Source: Candidatus Symbiothrix sp. (lineage in GTDB: Bacteria > Bacteroidota > Bacteroidia > Bacteroidales > Azobacteroidaceae). Taken from it: a DNA stretch of 11,897 bases. Shown here piece by piece: positions 1-6,898 of this stretch (within the stretch, counting starts at the first letter, position 1; every line of letters starts with the position of its first letter). Made by a program: the position numbers and the translations under genes. The stretch is taken from the NCBI GenBank assembly GCA_031270525.1, contig JAISXN010000182.1, positions 1 through 11,897 on the forward strand, written 5' to 3'. The notes beneath the pieces are model-generated. The model ran no database searches and was not told the origin of the DNA. It saw only the letters and a list, made by a program, of their open reading frames with translations.

Positions 1-1
1 A

Positions 2-1099
2 CATATTTACTACCGGCATCCGGAACGGTTCATCAAATATGGAACGCAAATTTATTTCGACCCGGGCATACCGGAAAACAGAAAACATATCTGCTCCGTA
101 ATCAAAGACATCGTGAGCCGCTATGATGTGGACGCTATTCACACAGACGACTATTTCTATCCGTATCCTGTTGCAGGAGAACGATTTGAAGATGAAAACA
201 GCTTTAACCGATACGCTTACAGGCAAGGATTCAAGTCAAATCAATTAGGCGACTGGCGGCGGAATAATGTGAATCTGTTGATAGAAGAAATCAAGCAGAC
301 CATTGTTTTGAGCAAACCTTGGGTGCGCTTCGGCATTAGCCCTTTCGGCATTTACCGGAACAAAAAAAGTACGCCGGACGGTTCGGGCAGCAATACCAAC
401 GGTTTACAAAATTACGACGACCTTTACGCCGATGTTCTGCTTTGGGCGCAAAAGGGTTGGGTGGACTACATTATTCCCCAGATTTATTGGGAAATAGGAC
501 ATTCGGCTGCCGATTACGATACATTAATTCACTGGTGGAGTAAACAGAAAATGAATGTGCAATTGTATATCGGACAAGATGTTGGCCGTACCGTCAAAAC
601 ACCCGACCGGATTGATTCATGGAAAAATCAATTGCCGGCGAAGATGAAATTGGAAAGAAGGCTCCCCGGAATCGACGGAAATTGTTGGTGGTCGGGTTAC
701 AGCTTAACCGGAAATACGCGAGGTATAGCAGACAGTTTGGTAAATAATTACCAAAAATATCCGGCATTGATTCCGGCTTATGTTCATCAGCACAAGAAAG
801 CGCCGAAAGATGTGAAACATTTAAAAGCGGAATGGACGTCGTTCGGTTACATCTTGCATTGGAAACAAAACGGGAACCCTGCAAATCCTGAAAAAGCGCA
901 GTATTATGTTATCTACCGGTTCGGAAATAAAGAGAAAACCGATTTGACGGATCCGTCAAAAATCGTTTGCGTTACACGGAAAACTTTTTATTTGTTGCCT
1001 TATGACCGGGGGAAAGTGAAATACAAATATGTCGTCACTTCGGTCGACCGGTTTCATAATGAGACTAAAAAGGGAAAGTCGAAGAAAGTAAAATTGTAG
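2..1099 (+). CDS. Glycoside hydrolase-like family 10 (GHL10/DUF187, YngK-type) protein, 3' part
   Basis: The 5' end lies outside the window. The frame is open from base 2 to the TAG at 1097-1099, giving 365 visible residues, and the GTG at 113 is internal. Family signatures are the FDPG motif near base 58, YDVDAIHTDDYFYPYP with its paired acidic residues (about 122-169), WVRFGISPFGIYRN (about 323-364) and VDYIIPQIYW followed by a WW pair (about 461-540). Together these are typical of the TIM-barrel GHL10/DUF187 proteins, which are thought to act on peptidoglycan or other glycans; the substrate here cannot be read from sequence. From about base 806 to the end is a fibronectin-type-III-like module (YVIYRF, then YKYVVTSVDRFHNET), a common C-terminal appendage in Bacteroidota secreted enzymes. 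Any signal peptide would be upstream of the window. Export to the envelope is inferred. Confidence 0.88.
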   Translation, partial: HIYYRHPERFIKYGTQIYFDPGIPENRKHICSVIKDIVSRYDVDAIHTDDYFYPYPVAGERFEDENSFNRYAYRQGFKSNQLGDWRRNNVNLLIEEIKQTIVLSKPWVRFGISPFGIYRNKKSTPDGSGSNTNGLQNYDDLYADVLLWAQKGWVDYIIPQIYWEIGHSAADYDTLIHWWSKQKMNVQLYIGQDVGRTVKTPDRIDSWKNQLPAKMKLERRLPGIDGNCWWSGYSLTGNTRGIADSLVNNYQKYPALIPAYVHQHKKAPKDVKHLKAEWTSFGYILHWKQNGNPANPEKAQYYVIYRFGNKEKTDLTDPSKIVCVTRKTFYLLPYDRGKVKYKYVVTSVDRFHNETKKGKSKKVKL

Positions 1100-1112
1100 T
1101 GAAAAATTCTAA

Positions 1113-1129
1113 TGAACTCGCTAAGTTCA
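1113..1129 (+). terminator. Weak stem-loop after the hydrolase gene
   Basis: TGAACT, a 5-base loop CGCTA, and AGTTCA form a perfect 6-bp stem 13 bases after the hydrolase stop. It has only two G-C pairs and no T-run follows, so it is a poor intrinsic terminator and may be chance. It is the only dyad I noticed between this gene and the next promoter. Confidence 0.25.
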
Positions 1130-1136
1130 AATGAAA

Positions 1137-1169
1137 TTCGGTTTATGTAATAAATAGTTGTTATCTTTG
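1137..1169 (+). promoter_or_regulatory. Bacteroidota-type promoter for the DUF4254-GT9 unit
   Basis: TATCTTTG at 1162-1169 fits the -7 consensus TAnnTTTG. TTCG at 1137-1140, 21 bases upstream, is a one-mismatch match to the -33 element TTTG. The start codon follows at 1193, leaving a short A-rich leader. This marks the DUF4254-GT9 pair as its own transcription unit, separate from the hydrolase. Confidence 0.6.
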
Positions 1170-1192
1170 TATCTTTAATCGCTAAAAAGAAA

Positions 1193-1804
1193 ATGAATAT
1201 GCAATTTACAGCACTTGCTTTCCTTGTTTTCGAAAAGTCTATTGAGGATTATCATCAGTGGGATGATGTGGACACAACTATTCAAAACCCTTATCCTGAG
1301 AAATCTATCGAATATTACCTGTACCTGAAAAACTGGATTGATACGGTTCAATGGCATTTGGAAGATATTATCCGGGACCCAAGGATAGAGCCGGTTAAGG
1401 CTTTGGAAATCAAACGAAGAATTGATAAGTCAAATCAAGACCGTACGGATTTGGTCGAATTGATTGACAGTTATTTTTTTGAAAAATACCGGAATATCCG
1501 TCCTTCGGAAGCGGCTACTCTCAACACGGAAAGTCCGGCATGGGCTATCGACCGCTTGTCTATTCTGGCTTTGAAAATCTTTCACATGCAAAAGGAAGTA
1601 GAACGACGCGATGATAACGAAACGGGTAAAAAAGCGTATCAGGATAAATTAAATATTCTTTTGGAACAACGGAAAGATTTGTCCCTGGCCATTGACCGGC
1701 TTCTGGAAGACATTGAGTCCGGTAAAAAATACATGAAGGTCTATAAACAAATGAAAATGTATAACGACCCGGATTTGAATCCGGTGCTATACGGAAAAAA
1801 ATAA
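1193..1804 (+). CDS. DUF4254 domain protein
   Basis: This is a 203-residue soluble protein with no signal peptide or membrane segment. The whole length resembles DUF4254, a Bacteroidota family of unknown function of about 200 residues. It is mostly helical and rich in charged residues: an N-terminal helix with a YHQWDD segment, LKNWIDTVQWHLEDIIRDP (about residues 45-65), an IDKSNQDRTDLVELID stretch and a long C-terminal helix with LLEDIESGKKY. The start at 1193 follows a good promoter, and a second ATG two codons on (1199) cannot be excluded. The stop lies one base before the GT9 start, so translation is probably coupled. Family members commonly sit next to a GT9 glycosyltransferase, which suggests an accessory role in surface-glycan synthesis. 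That role is inference. Confidence 0.85.
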   Translation: MNMQFTALAFLVFEKSIEDYHQWDDVDTTIQNPYPEKSIEYYLYLKNWIDTVQWHLEDIIRDPRIEPVKALEIKRRIDKSNQDRTDLVELIDSYFFEKYRNIRPSEAATLNTESPAWAIDRLSILALKIFHMQKEVERRDDNETGKKAYQDKLNILLEQRKDLSLAIDRLLEDIESGKKYMKVYKQMKMYNDPDLNPVLYGKK

Positions 1805-1805
1805 T

Positions 1806-2876
1806 ATGACGATTACGCTTGTCATCCGTCTGTCGTCTTTGGGAGACGTAGCTATTCTGATTCCTACGCTTTATTCGGTTGCTTCAAAAAATCCGGATGA
1901 TATATTTCTTTTGATTACTAAAAAACCCTTACAACCTTTGTTTTTTAATAAACCGGACAATCTGATCATTTTTCCGATGCAATCGAAAGAGCGGCACAAA
2001 GGTTTTTGGGGATTAATCCGGGCGATTGGGGATATTGACGCTGTCGTTAATCAATTGAGAAAAAAGGACTTGACCGGTAGAAATTCCAAACAAATCTTAA
2101 AAGTAGCCGATTTACATGCCGTCATTCGTTCGGCAATTATTGACTTTTTTTTCAGGCTGAAAGGCGCAAAGGTTGCGGTAATCGCTAAAAGCAGGCTGGC
2201 CGGAAGGGCGCTCGTTCGCAGGGAAAACAAGATATTTCAGCCTTTACAAACCGCTTTCGGTCGTTATCGGGAAGTTTTTGAGAAATTAAGTTACGATGCA
2301 AGTTTGAATTTCAAGGGGTTTTATCCGAAGGAAGACAAAAAAACCGAAACGTGGATCGGGGTTGCTCCCTTTGCCAAACATCGCAGCAAGATTTATCCTT
2401 TCGAACAAATGGAAGAAGTCGTGCGCATCTTGAATAACCGGCCGGCTACGAAGATTTTCCTGTTCGGAGGAAAAGAAGAATGTCGTCTGCTGGAAGAATG
2501 GACAAGGAAATACGGACGGGTAGAATCTGTTGCCGGATCAATGCCTTTCCCTGACGAACTTTCCCTGATGAATCGCTTGGACGTGATGTTGAGTATGGAT
2601 TCCGCCAATATGCATCTGGCTTCTTTAGTCAATACGCCGGTTGTTTCCGTTTGGGGCGCAACACACCCTTATGCCGGATTTTACAGCTACAATCAAAACC
2701 CCAAAAATGCGGTGCAAATAGACTTATCGTGTCGTCCTTGCTCGATTTTCGGGGGTAAGCCTTGTTGGAGAGGTGATTATGCTTGCTTGACGGGAATCGA
2801 TCCCCAAGTGATTGTCGAAAAAATCAATTCACTTCTTTCTCTTCCTCAAATAACTTCTGAAACTCCTCAGTCGTAA
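1806..2876 (+). CDS. Glycosyltransferase family 9 (heptosyltransferase-like)
   Basis: A 356-residue GT-B fold enzyme resembling the ADP-heptose:LPS heptosyltransferases (GT9), which add heptose to the LPS inner core at the cytoplasmic face of the inner membrane. The N-terminal acceptor domain has RLSSLGDV (residues 8-15). The nucleotide-sugar domain starts near GVAPFAKHRSKIYP (185-198), continues through IFLFGGKEE (217-225) and ends in the family signature MDSANMHLA (264-272) and SVWGATHP (281-288). Four cysteines (309, 312, 320, 327) cluster near the C-terminus. The start lies one base after the DUF4254 stop. The last 17 or so codons overlap the 3' end of the convergent trigger factor gene. 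Since many Bacteroidota use donors other than heptose, the true donor and acceptor are unknown. Confidence 0.9.
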   Translation: MTITLVIRLSSLGDVAILIPTLYSVASKNPDDIFLLITKKPLQPLFFNKPDNLIIFPMQSKERHKGFWGLIRAIGDIDAVVNQLRKKDLTGRNSKQILKVADLHAVIRSAIIDFFFRLKGAKVAVIAKSRLAGRALVRRENKIFQPLQTAFGRYREVFEKLSYDASLNFKGFYPKEDKKTETWIGVAPFAKHRSKIYPFEQMEEVVRILNNRPATKIFLFGGKEECRLLEEWTRKYGRVESVAGSMPFPDELSLMNRLDVMLSMDSANMHLASLVNTPVVSVWGATHPYAGFYSYNQNPKNAVQIDLSCRPCSIFGGKPCWRGDYACLTGIDPQVIVEKINSLLSLPQITSETPQS

Positions 2877-4197
2877 CAGTTTTAAGTTCCAGTGTTAATT
2901 CTTCTTTGAGCAAACCGGTTAATTTCTTTTCGATGGATTTATCAATTAAATGACGAACGGAATCTTCTTTTTTCAACATCTCCTGCGAATAACTTTCCAG
3001 CAACTGGTCGGGAATATTACTCATCCCGTATTGCATAAATTGCGCACGTGTCACTTGTTTAGCGGTTTCGCGGATATCAGCATCATCCACGTTTATTTTG
3101 TAGTCGCTGACCAATTGTTCCTTAATCAAGTGGTATTTCAAATCTTTTATGATTACCGGAAAATCTTTTTCAACAGATTCCGGTGTTCTTTCTTCGGAAG
3201 AAGTCAGTAGCCAACGTTTCAGGAATGTTTCGGGGAATATTAATTCGCCGGCTTTTTCCACCAGATATTTACCCGCGTCGTTCAGGAATTTGGCATCGCT
3301 ATCCGGAGTCATCTGTTGCGTGACGATTTCTTTGATCTTTTCGCGGAAAGCTTCTTCCGTAGTGACTGTTCCCGGTTCGAATACTTTATCAAATAATTCC
3401 TGATTTATTTCGGCTTCTTTATAGCGGGTTATTTCTTTGATTTCAAAAGAGAAATCGCCTGTATAATTCTTTACTTCGTCTTTTTTTATTTTCAGGAAGG
3501 ACGAGAGTTCGGCGGAACTTCCATCATAAGCTTTGTACGGATTGAAAACAATCGTCGCATTTATTTTAGCGCCCATGAATCTGGCTTTTTCTTCTTCGTC
3601 TTTTATGTAAAAAGGCATTATAACAGTATCTTCGTTTATGATACCATCTACCTCCGGTTTGCCGTTTTCGTCCAATTCGGTTAAGACGCCTTTCGCAATG
3701 TCTTTCCCTTCAATTGTTTCGACTACTTCGTAGGTTCCGTGACCGGTTTTGAAATTTTCAACTTGTTTATTGATCATATCGTCGGTTACCTCGATCAGAT
3801 AATAAGGCAATTTATCTTCTTTCGATAATTTTACATCTATATGGGGAGTCAAACCAATGTCGAAAGTAAAGGAAAAATCTTCCTGTTTGTTGAAATCCAA
3901 TGGCTTTTGTTCATCGGCGGCCGGAAGAGGTTCTCCCAATAAGTTCAACTTTTCCTCTTTGATATAAGCAAGTAATTTATCGGAAACTAACTTATTAACT
4001 TCTTCAACCAGGACGGATTTACCATACATTAGTTGTATTCTTGAGAGGGGAGCCATTCCTTTCCGGAATCCGGGAATAAGCGCATTTCTGCGTAAGTTTT
4101 TTATGTTTTTTTCTACTTCGTTTGCATAATCTTCTTTTGCAATATCGAGGGTAATGGTAGCATTTACCGGATCAATTTTGTTTAATGTAATGTTCAT
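2824..4197 (-). CDS. tig: Trigger factor, ribosome-associated chaperone
   Basis: A 457-residue cytosolic chaperone that binds the ribosomal exit tunnel and shields nascent chains. The N-terminal ribosome-binding domain carries IPGFRKGMAP (residues 41-50), matching the trigger factor signature with Met where many proteobacterial homologues have Lys, followed by MYGKSVLVEEVNKL (57-70). Residues from about 150 to 250 occupy the place of the FKBP-type PPIase domain but are divergent, so isomerase activity is uncertain. The C-terminal half (about 260-450) is the helical substrate-cradling region, ending in an acidic tail. Length fits the family. The start at 4197 is preceded by a strong promoter and no Shine-Dalgarno sequence. 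In many Bacteroidales tig is followed by clpP-clpX; here its 3' end instead overlaps a convergent glycosyltransferase gene. Confidence 0.95.
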   Translation of the reverse strand: MNITLNKIDPVNATITLDIAKEDYANEVEKNIKNLRRNALIPGFRKGMAPLSRIQLMYGKSVLVEEVNKLVSDKLLAYIKEEKLNLLGEPLPAADEQKPLDFNKQEDFSFTFDIGLTPHIDVKLSKEDKLPYYLIEVTDDMINKQVENFKTGHGTYEVVETIEGKDIAKGVLTELDENGKPEVDGIINEDTVIMPFYIKDEEEKARFMGAKINATIVFNPYKAYDGSSAELSSFLKIKKDEVKNYTGDFSFEIKEITRYKEAEINQELFDKVFEPGTVTTEEAFREKIKEIVTQQMTPDSDAKFLNDAGKYLVEKAGELIFPETFLKRWLLTSSEERTPESVEKDFPVIIKDLKYHLIKEQLVSDYKINVDDADIRETAKQVTRAQFMQYGMSNIPDQLLESYSQEMLKKEDSVRHLIDKSIEKKLTGLLKEELTLELKTVTTEEFQKLFEEEKEVN

Positions 4198-4229
4198 TAT
4201 TTTGTTTTAATTGTTTAAATAAAGGTCGA

Positions 4230-4260
4230 CAAAGGTACTTGTATTTTTTTGAATAACAAA
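4230..4260 (-). promoter_or_regulatory. Promoter of trigger factor gene
   Basis: Read on the minus strand: TTTG (4260-4257), 19 bases, then TACCTTTG (4237-4230). This is a perfect match to the Bacteroidota TTTG/TAnnTTTG promoter with normal spacing, about 33 bases before the start codon. It lies entirely in the gap after the permease stop, so tig can be transcribed independently of the upstream genes. Confidence 0.8.
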
Positions 4261-4292
4261 ATAAAATTTGTTCCGGGTTCATCAGAAAAGAT

Positions 4293-5537
4293 TTATTCAA
4301 ACCGAATCGTTTTTGCCGGCGAAATTTTAGCAACCAAATAAGAAGGTCCAATCAATAAGAATAACGTAATGACGAGCGTCCCCAAGTTGACTAAAAGAAT
4401 AGAAAACCAATTGATTTCAATAGGGACTTCGGAAAGATAATACGTTTCGGGATTTAATCTTAATATCCCGGTATATTTCTGAATAAAGCAGATGGAAAGC
4501 GCAATCAGGTTTCCCCAAAACAGGCCTTTCCCAATCAGGAAAGCAGATACATACAGGAAGATTTTACGGATATTTGCGTTATTTTCGCCCAATGCTTTTA
4601 ATATGCCTATCATATTCGCACGCTCAAGAATAATGATGAGTAATCCGGAAATCATGGAAAAACCGGCTACGAGAATCATAAGGATTAGAATAACGACAAC
4701 ATTCATGTCTATGACGTCTAACCATGCAAAAATCATCGGATTTAACTGCTTGATGGAACAGGAGTAAAAGGCGTTTCCCAAACGGTCGGTACGGCCTTGT
4801 AAGTCGAAATAAAGCGCATCGGCTGTTTGGTCCAACTGTTTATAATCTTTAACCGTCATTTCCAAACCGCTCGCCATGTCGGCGTCCCATTGGTTGATGC
4901 GCCGGATTTGCTTGATATCAATAAGGATAAACAACTTGTCATAATCCGAAAAATTGGTTTGATAAATGCCTGCAATGTGAAATTTTCGGGGGCTTATATC
5001 ATCTTGCCGAACAAAATAAGCCAGGAAAGAATCGCCTAATTTTAAATGGAGTTTGTCGGCAATCTTTTTAGAAATCAGAATATCGGTCGTTGTCGAATCG
5101 GAACGGATATTCGGAATATTGCCTTCCAACAGGTTTTGTTTGAAGAAATCCCAATTGTAATTTTCGTCAATTCCCTTAAAAACAGCTCCTTGAGAATCTT
5201 CGTCTGTTTTGATGATACCGGGTTTGGTAGAAAATCGTTGCACATGGGAAATATTGGGATAGCTTTGCAATATATTAAATAAGGTATCGTTGACCGCTAT
5301 CGGTTTCATTTCGTAATAAGAATTACTGTCGAAGTTGGTGATTTGAATATGGGAACCAAACCCAATCACTTTGTTGCGCACTTCTTTTTTGAATCCGACA
5401 ACGATAGCCACCGACAAAATCATGACGACTAATCCCAATGCAATGCTGATTACGGCCACACGAACCGCAGGAGGTGAAATGTTCTTTTCTCCCTCCTTGT
5501 TTTGGAAAATCCTGTGTGCTATAAAAAACTCCAACAT
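4293..5537 (-). CDS. LolC/LolE-like ABC transporter permease (FtsX/MacB fold)
   Basis: A 414-residue inner-membrane protein. Four hydrophobic segments, at about residues 26-48, 279-303, 327-350 and 379-403, flank a large periplasmic domain (about 50-275), which is the topology of the MacB/LolC/LolE/FtsX permeases. The cytoplasmic coupling helix is the ERANMIGILKALGENN segment (305-320), and it ends SPAKTIRFE as in LolE-type proteins. The family releases outer-membrane lipoproteins from the inner membrane with a LolD-like ATPase, or acts in other envelope processes; no ATPase gene is adjacent, so it must be encoded elsewhere. The ATG lies 10 bases downstream of the base of the heptamer hairpin. 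No promoter was seen close upstream, so it is probably co-transcribed with the aminotransferase. Confidence 0.88.
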   Translation of the reverse strand: MLEFFIAHRIFQNKEGEKNISPPAVRVAVISIALGLVVMILSVAIVVGFKKEVRNKVIGFGSHIQITNFDSNSYYEMKPIAVNDTLFNILQSYPNISHVQRFSTKPGIIKTDEDSQGAVFKGIDENYNWDFFKQNLLEGNIPNIRSDSTTTDILISKKIADKLHLKLGDSFLAYFVRQDDISPRKFHIAGIYQTNFSDYDKLFILIDIKQIRRINQWDADMASGLEMTVKDYKQLDQTADALYFDLQGRTDRLGNAFYSCSIKQLNPMIFAWLDVIDMNVVVILILMILVAGFSMISGLLIIILERANMIGILKALGENNANIRKIFLYVSAFLIGKGLFWGNLIALSICFIQKYTGILRLNPETYYLSEVPIEINWFSILLVNLGTLVITLFLLIGPSYLVAKISPAKTIRFE

Positions 5538-5540
5538 GGT

Positions 5541-5604
5541 AATTGAGAATTGAGAATTGAGAATTGAGAATTACGTTATCATTCTCAATTCTCAATTCTC
5601 AATT
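5541..5604. repeat. Heptamer-built inverted repeat with all-frame stops
   Basis: Four tandem copies of AATTGAG (5541-5568) are followed by a short linker and three copies of CTCAATT (5584-5604). Bases 5548-5571 and 5581-5604 form a perfect 24-bp stem around a 9-base loop (TACGTTATC). Because 7 is not a multiple of 3, the tandem copies place TGA in all three frames: on the plus strand at 5544, 5551, 5558 and 5565, and on the minus strand at 5601-5599, 5594-5592 and 5587-5585. The leftmost CTCAATT-side TGA (5601-5599) is the aminotransferase stop. The element fills the gap between the aminotransferase and permease genes. It could act as a transcript-processing or stability hairpin, a translation barrier or an inserted repeat; these roles are inference. 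Confidence 0.9.
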
Positions 5605-6792
5605 TTTATTGTATTCTTCAAGTGCTTTTTCGAGGACAATCATCGCGTTCTGCAAATCGTCTTTTTGAAGCACGTATGCGATGCGAACTTCATTCTTTCC
5701 CAGTTCCGGAGTAGTATAAAAGCCGGAAGCAGGCGCCATGAAAATGGTTTGTCCTTCGTATTCGAAATCCGACAGACACCAGGTGCAAAACTTGTCGGCG
5801 TCGTCTACCGGCAAACGAGCGATGGTATAAAACGCGCCCATCGGAATGGCTGAATAGACGCCCGGAATCTTGTTCAAGGAATCTATCAGAAAATTTCGCC
5901 GGCTCAAATATTCGTCGTACACTTCTTGCATGTACTCCTCGGGAACATCCAAAGAGGCTTCGGCGACAATCTGTCCCAACAAAGGCGGACTTAAACGCGC
6001 CTGGCAAAACTTCATGACGGTTTTCCGCAGCTCTTTATTCCGGGTGATTAACATTCCTTCGCGAATACCACATTCGCTGTATCTCTTTGAAACAGAATCA
6101 ATCAAAACTACATTTTCTTCTATCCCCACCAAGTGGAAAGCGCTGATATACGGCGAACCGGTATAAATAAATTCACGGTAAACTTCATCGGAGAACAAAT
6201 ACAAATCGTATTTTTTTACTAAGTCGCGTATCTTATTCATCTCTTTTCGCGAATAAAGGTAACCCGTCGGATTGTTTGGATTACAAATCAGGATTCCTTT
6301 GGTTCGTTCGTTGATGAGCGCTTCAAATTCCTCAATCGGAGGCAGGGCAAAACCATTTTCAATAGTTGAAACGACCGTACGGATAACCGCTCCGGCCGAA
6401 ATGGCAAAAGCCATGTAGTTGGCATACGCCGGTTCGGGAACGATGATTTCGTCGCCGGGATTCAGACAGGCCATTAACGCGAAAAGTACGGCTTCCGAAC
6501 CGCCGGTCGTTATGATAATGTCGTCGGCGCTGACATTGATTTTAAACTTGGAATAATAATGTACCAACTTTTCCCTGTAACTTCTGAATCCGTTGCTCGG
6601 ACTGTATTCCAAAACCCTCCGGTCTAATTTCTTGACGGCGTCCAATGCAATTTGAGGAGTTGGGATATCCGGTTGACCAATGTTCAGGTGATAAACTTTC
6701 AATCCTCTTGCTTTGGCCGAATCCGACAAAGGAACGAGTTTTCGTATGGGTGATGCGGGTATTTCAATTCCGCGCGTTGATATTTTCGGCAT
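5599..6792 (-). CDS. PLP-dependent class I/II aminotransferase
   Basis: A 397-residue cytosolic enzyme of the aspartate aminotransferase superfamily (fold type I). Visible landmarks are LNIGQPDIPTP (residues 36-46), the phosphate-cup segment TTGGSEA (95-101), PEPAYANY (119-126), NPNNPTG (171-177), the pyridine-nitrogen Asp in SDEVYREF (D202, Y205), the Schiff-base lysine in DSVSKRYS (K236) and the substrate carboxylate Arg in NEVRIAYVL (R370). All catalytic landmarks are present and length is normal. Substrate specificity cannot be read: aspartate, branched-chain or aromatic amino acids are all possible. The start at 6792 lies about 30 bases from a perfect promoter. The stop codon is contributed by the heptamer repeat that follows. 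Confidence 0.92.
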   Translation of the reverse strand: MPKISTRGIEIPASPIRKLVPLSDSAKARGLKVYHLNIGQPDIPTPQIALDAVKKLDRRVLEYSPSNGFRSYREKLVHYYSKFKINVSADDIIITTGGSEAVLFALMACLNPGDEIIVPEPAYANYMAFAISAGAVIRTVVSTIENGFALPPIEEFEALINERTKGILICNPNNPTGYLYSRKEMNKIRDLVKKYDLYLFSDEVYREFIYTGSPYISAFHLVGIEENVVLIDSVSKRYSECGIREGMLITRNKELRKTVMKFCQARLSPPLLGQIVAEASLDVPEEYMQEVYDEYLSRRNFLIDSLNKIPGVYSAIPMGAFYTIARLPVDDADKFCTWCLSDFEYEGQTIFMAPASGFYTTPELGKNEVRIAYVLQKDDLQNAMIVLEKALEEYNKN

Positions 6793-6822
6793 GAAAATGT
6801 TTTTATTTTTAAAAATTGATTA

Positions 6823-6853
6823 CAAATGTACAAGATTCCATTGTCATAACAAA
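6823..6853 (-). promoter_or_regulatory. Promoter of the aminotransferase gene
   Basis: On the minus strand: TTTG (6853-6850), 19 bases, TACATTTG (6830-6823). This is a perfect match to the Bacteroidota promoter consensus, about 30 bases upstream of the start. It should drive the aminotransferase and, through the short gap, the permease. Confidence 0.8.
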
Positions 6854-6870
6854 ATAAATAATTAATTTCG
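6841..6870 (+). promoter_or_regulatory. Probable promoter of the DUF3078 gene, interleaved with the divergent one
   Basis: TTG at 6841-6843, 19 bases, then TAATTTCG at 6863-6870, which differs from TAnnTTTG by one base. The start codon lies 28 bases further on. Its -33 element falls between the -7 and -33 elements of the divergent aminotransferase promoter, so the two RNA polymerase sites overlap. Confidence 0.45.
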
Positions 6871-6898
6871 CAGAGCCTAATGTAATTTATGTTTTCAC

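Noticed and set aside
5541..5604. Insertion-sequence remnant or MITE with target duplication
   Set aside because: I saw no matching direct repeats in the flanks and no terminal sequences beyond the heptamers themselves.
5323..5853. Small proteins starting in the heptamer repeat (MRIEN...NSQFSI type peptides) on either strand
   Set aside because: They are translations of the repeat itself running into the opposite strand or another frame of the aminotransferase and permease genes, without promoters or recognisable domains.
5690..6007. 105-residue frame inside the aminotransferase gene, same strand
   Set aside because: It is a shifted frame of a fully intact aminotransferase gene with all catalytic motifs, so it is a shadow.
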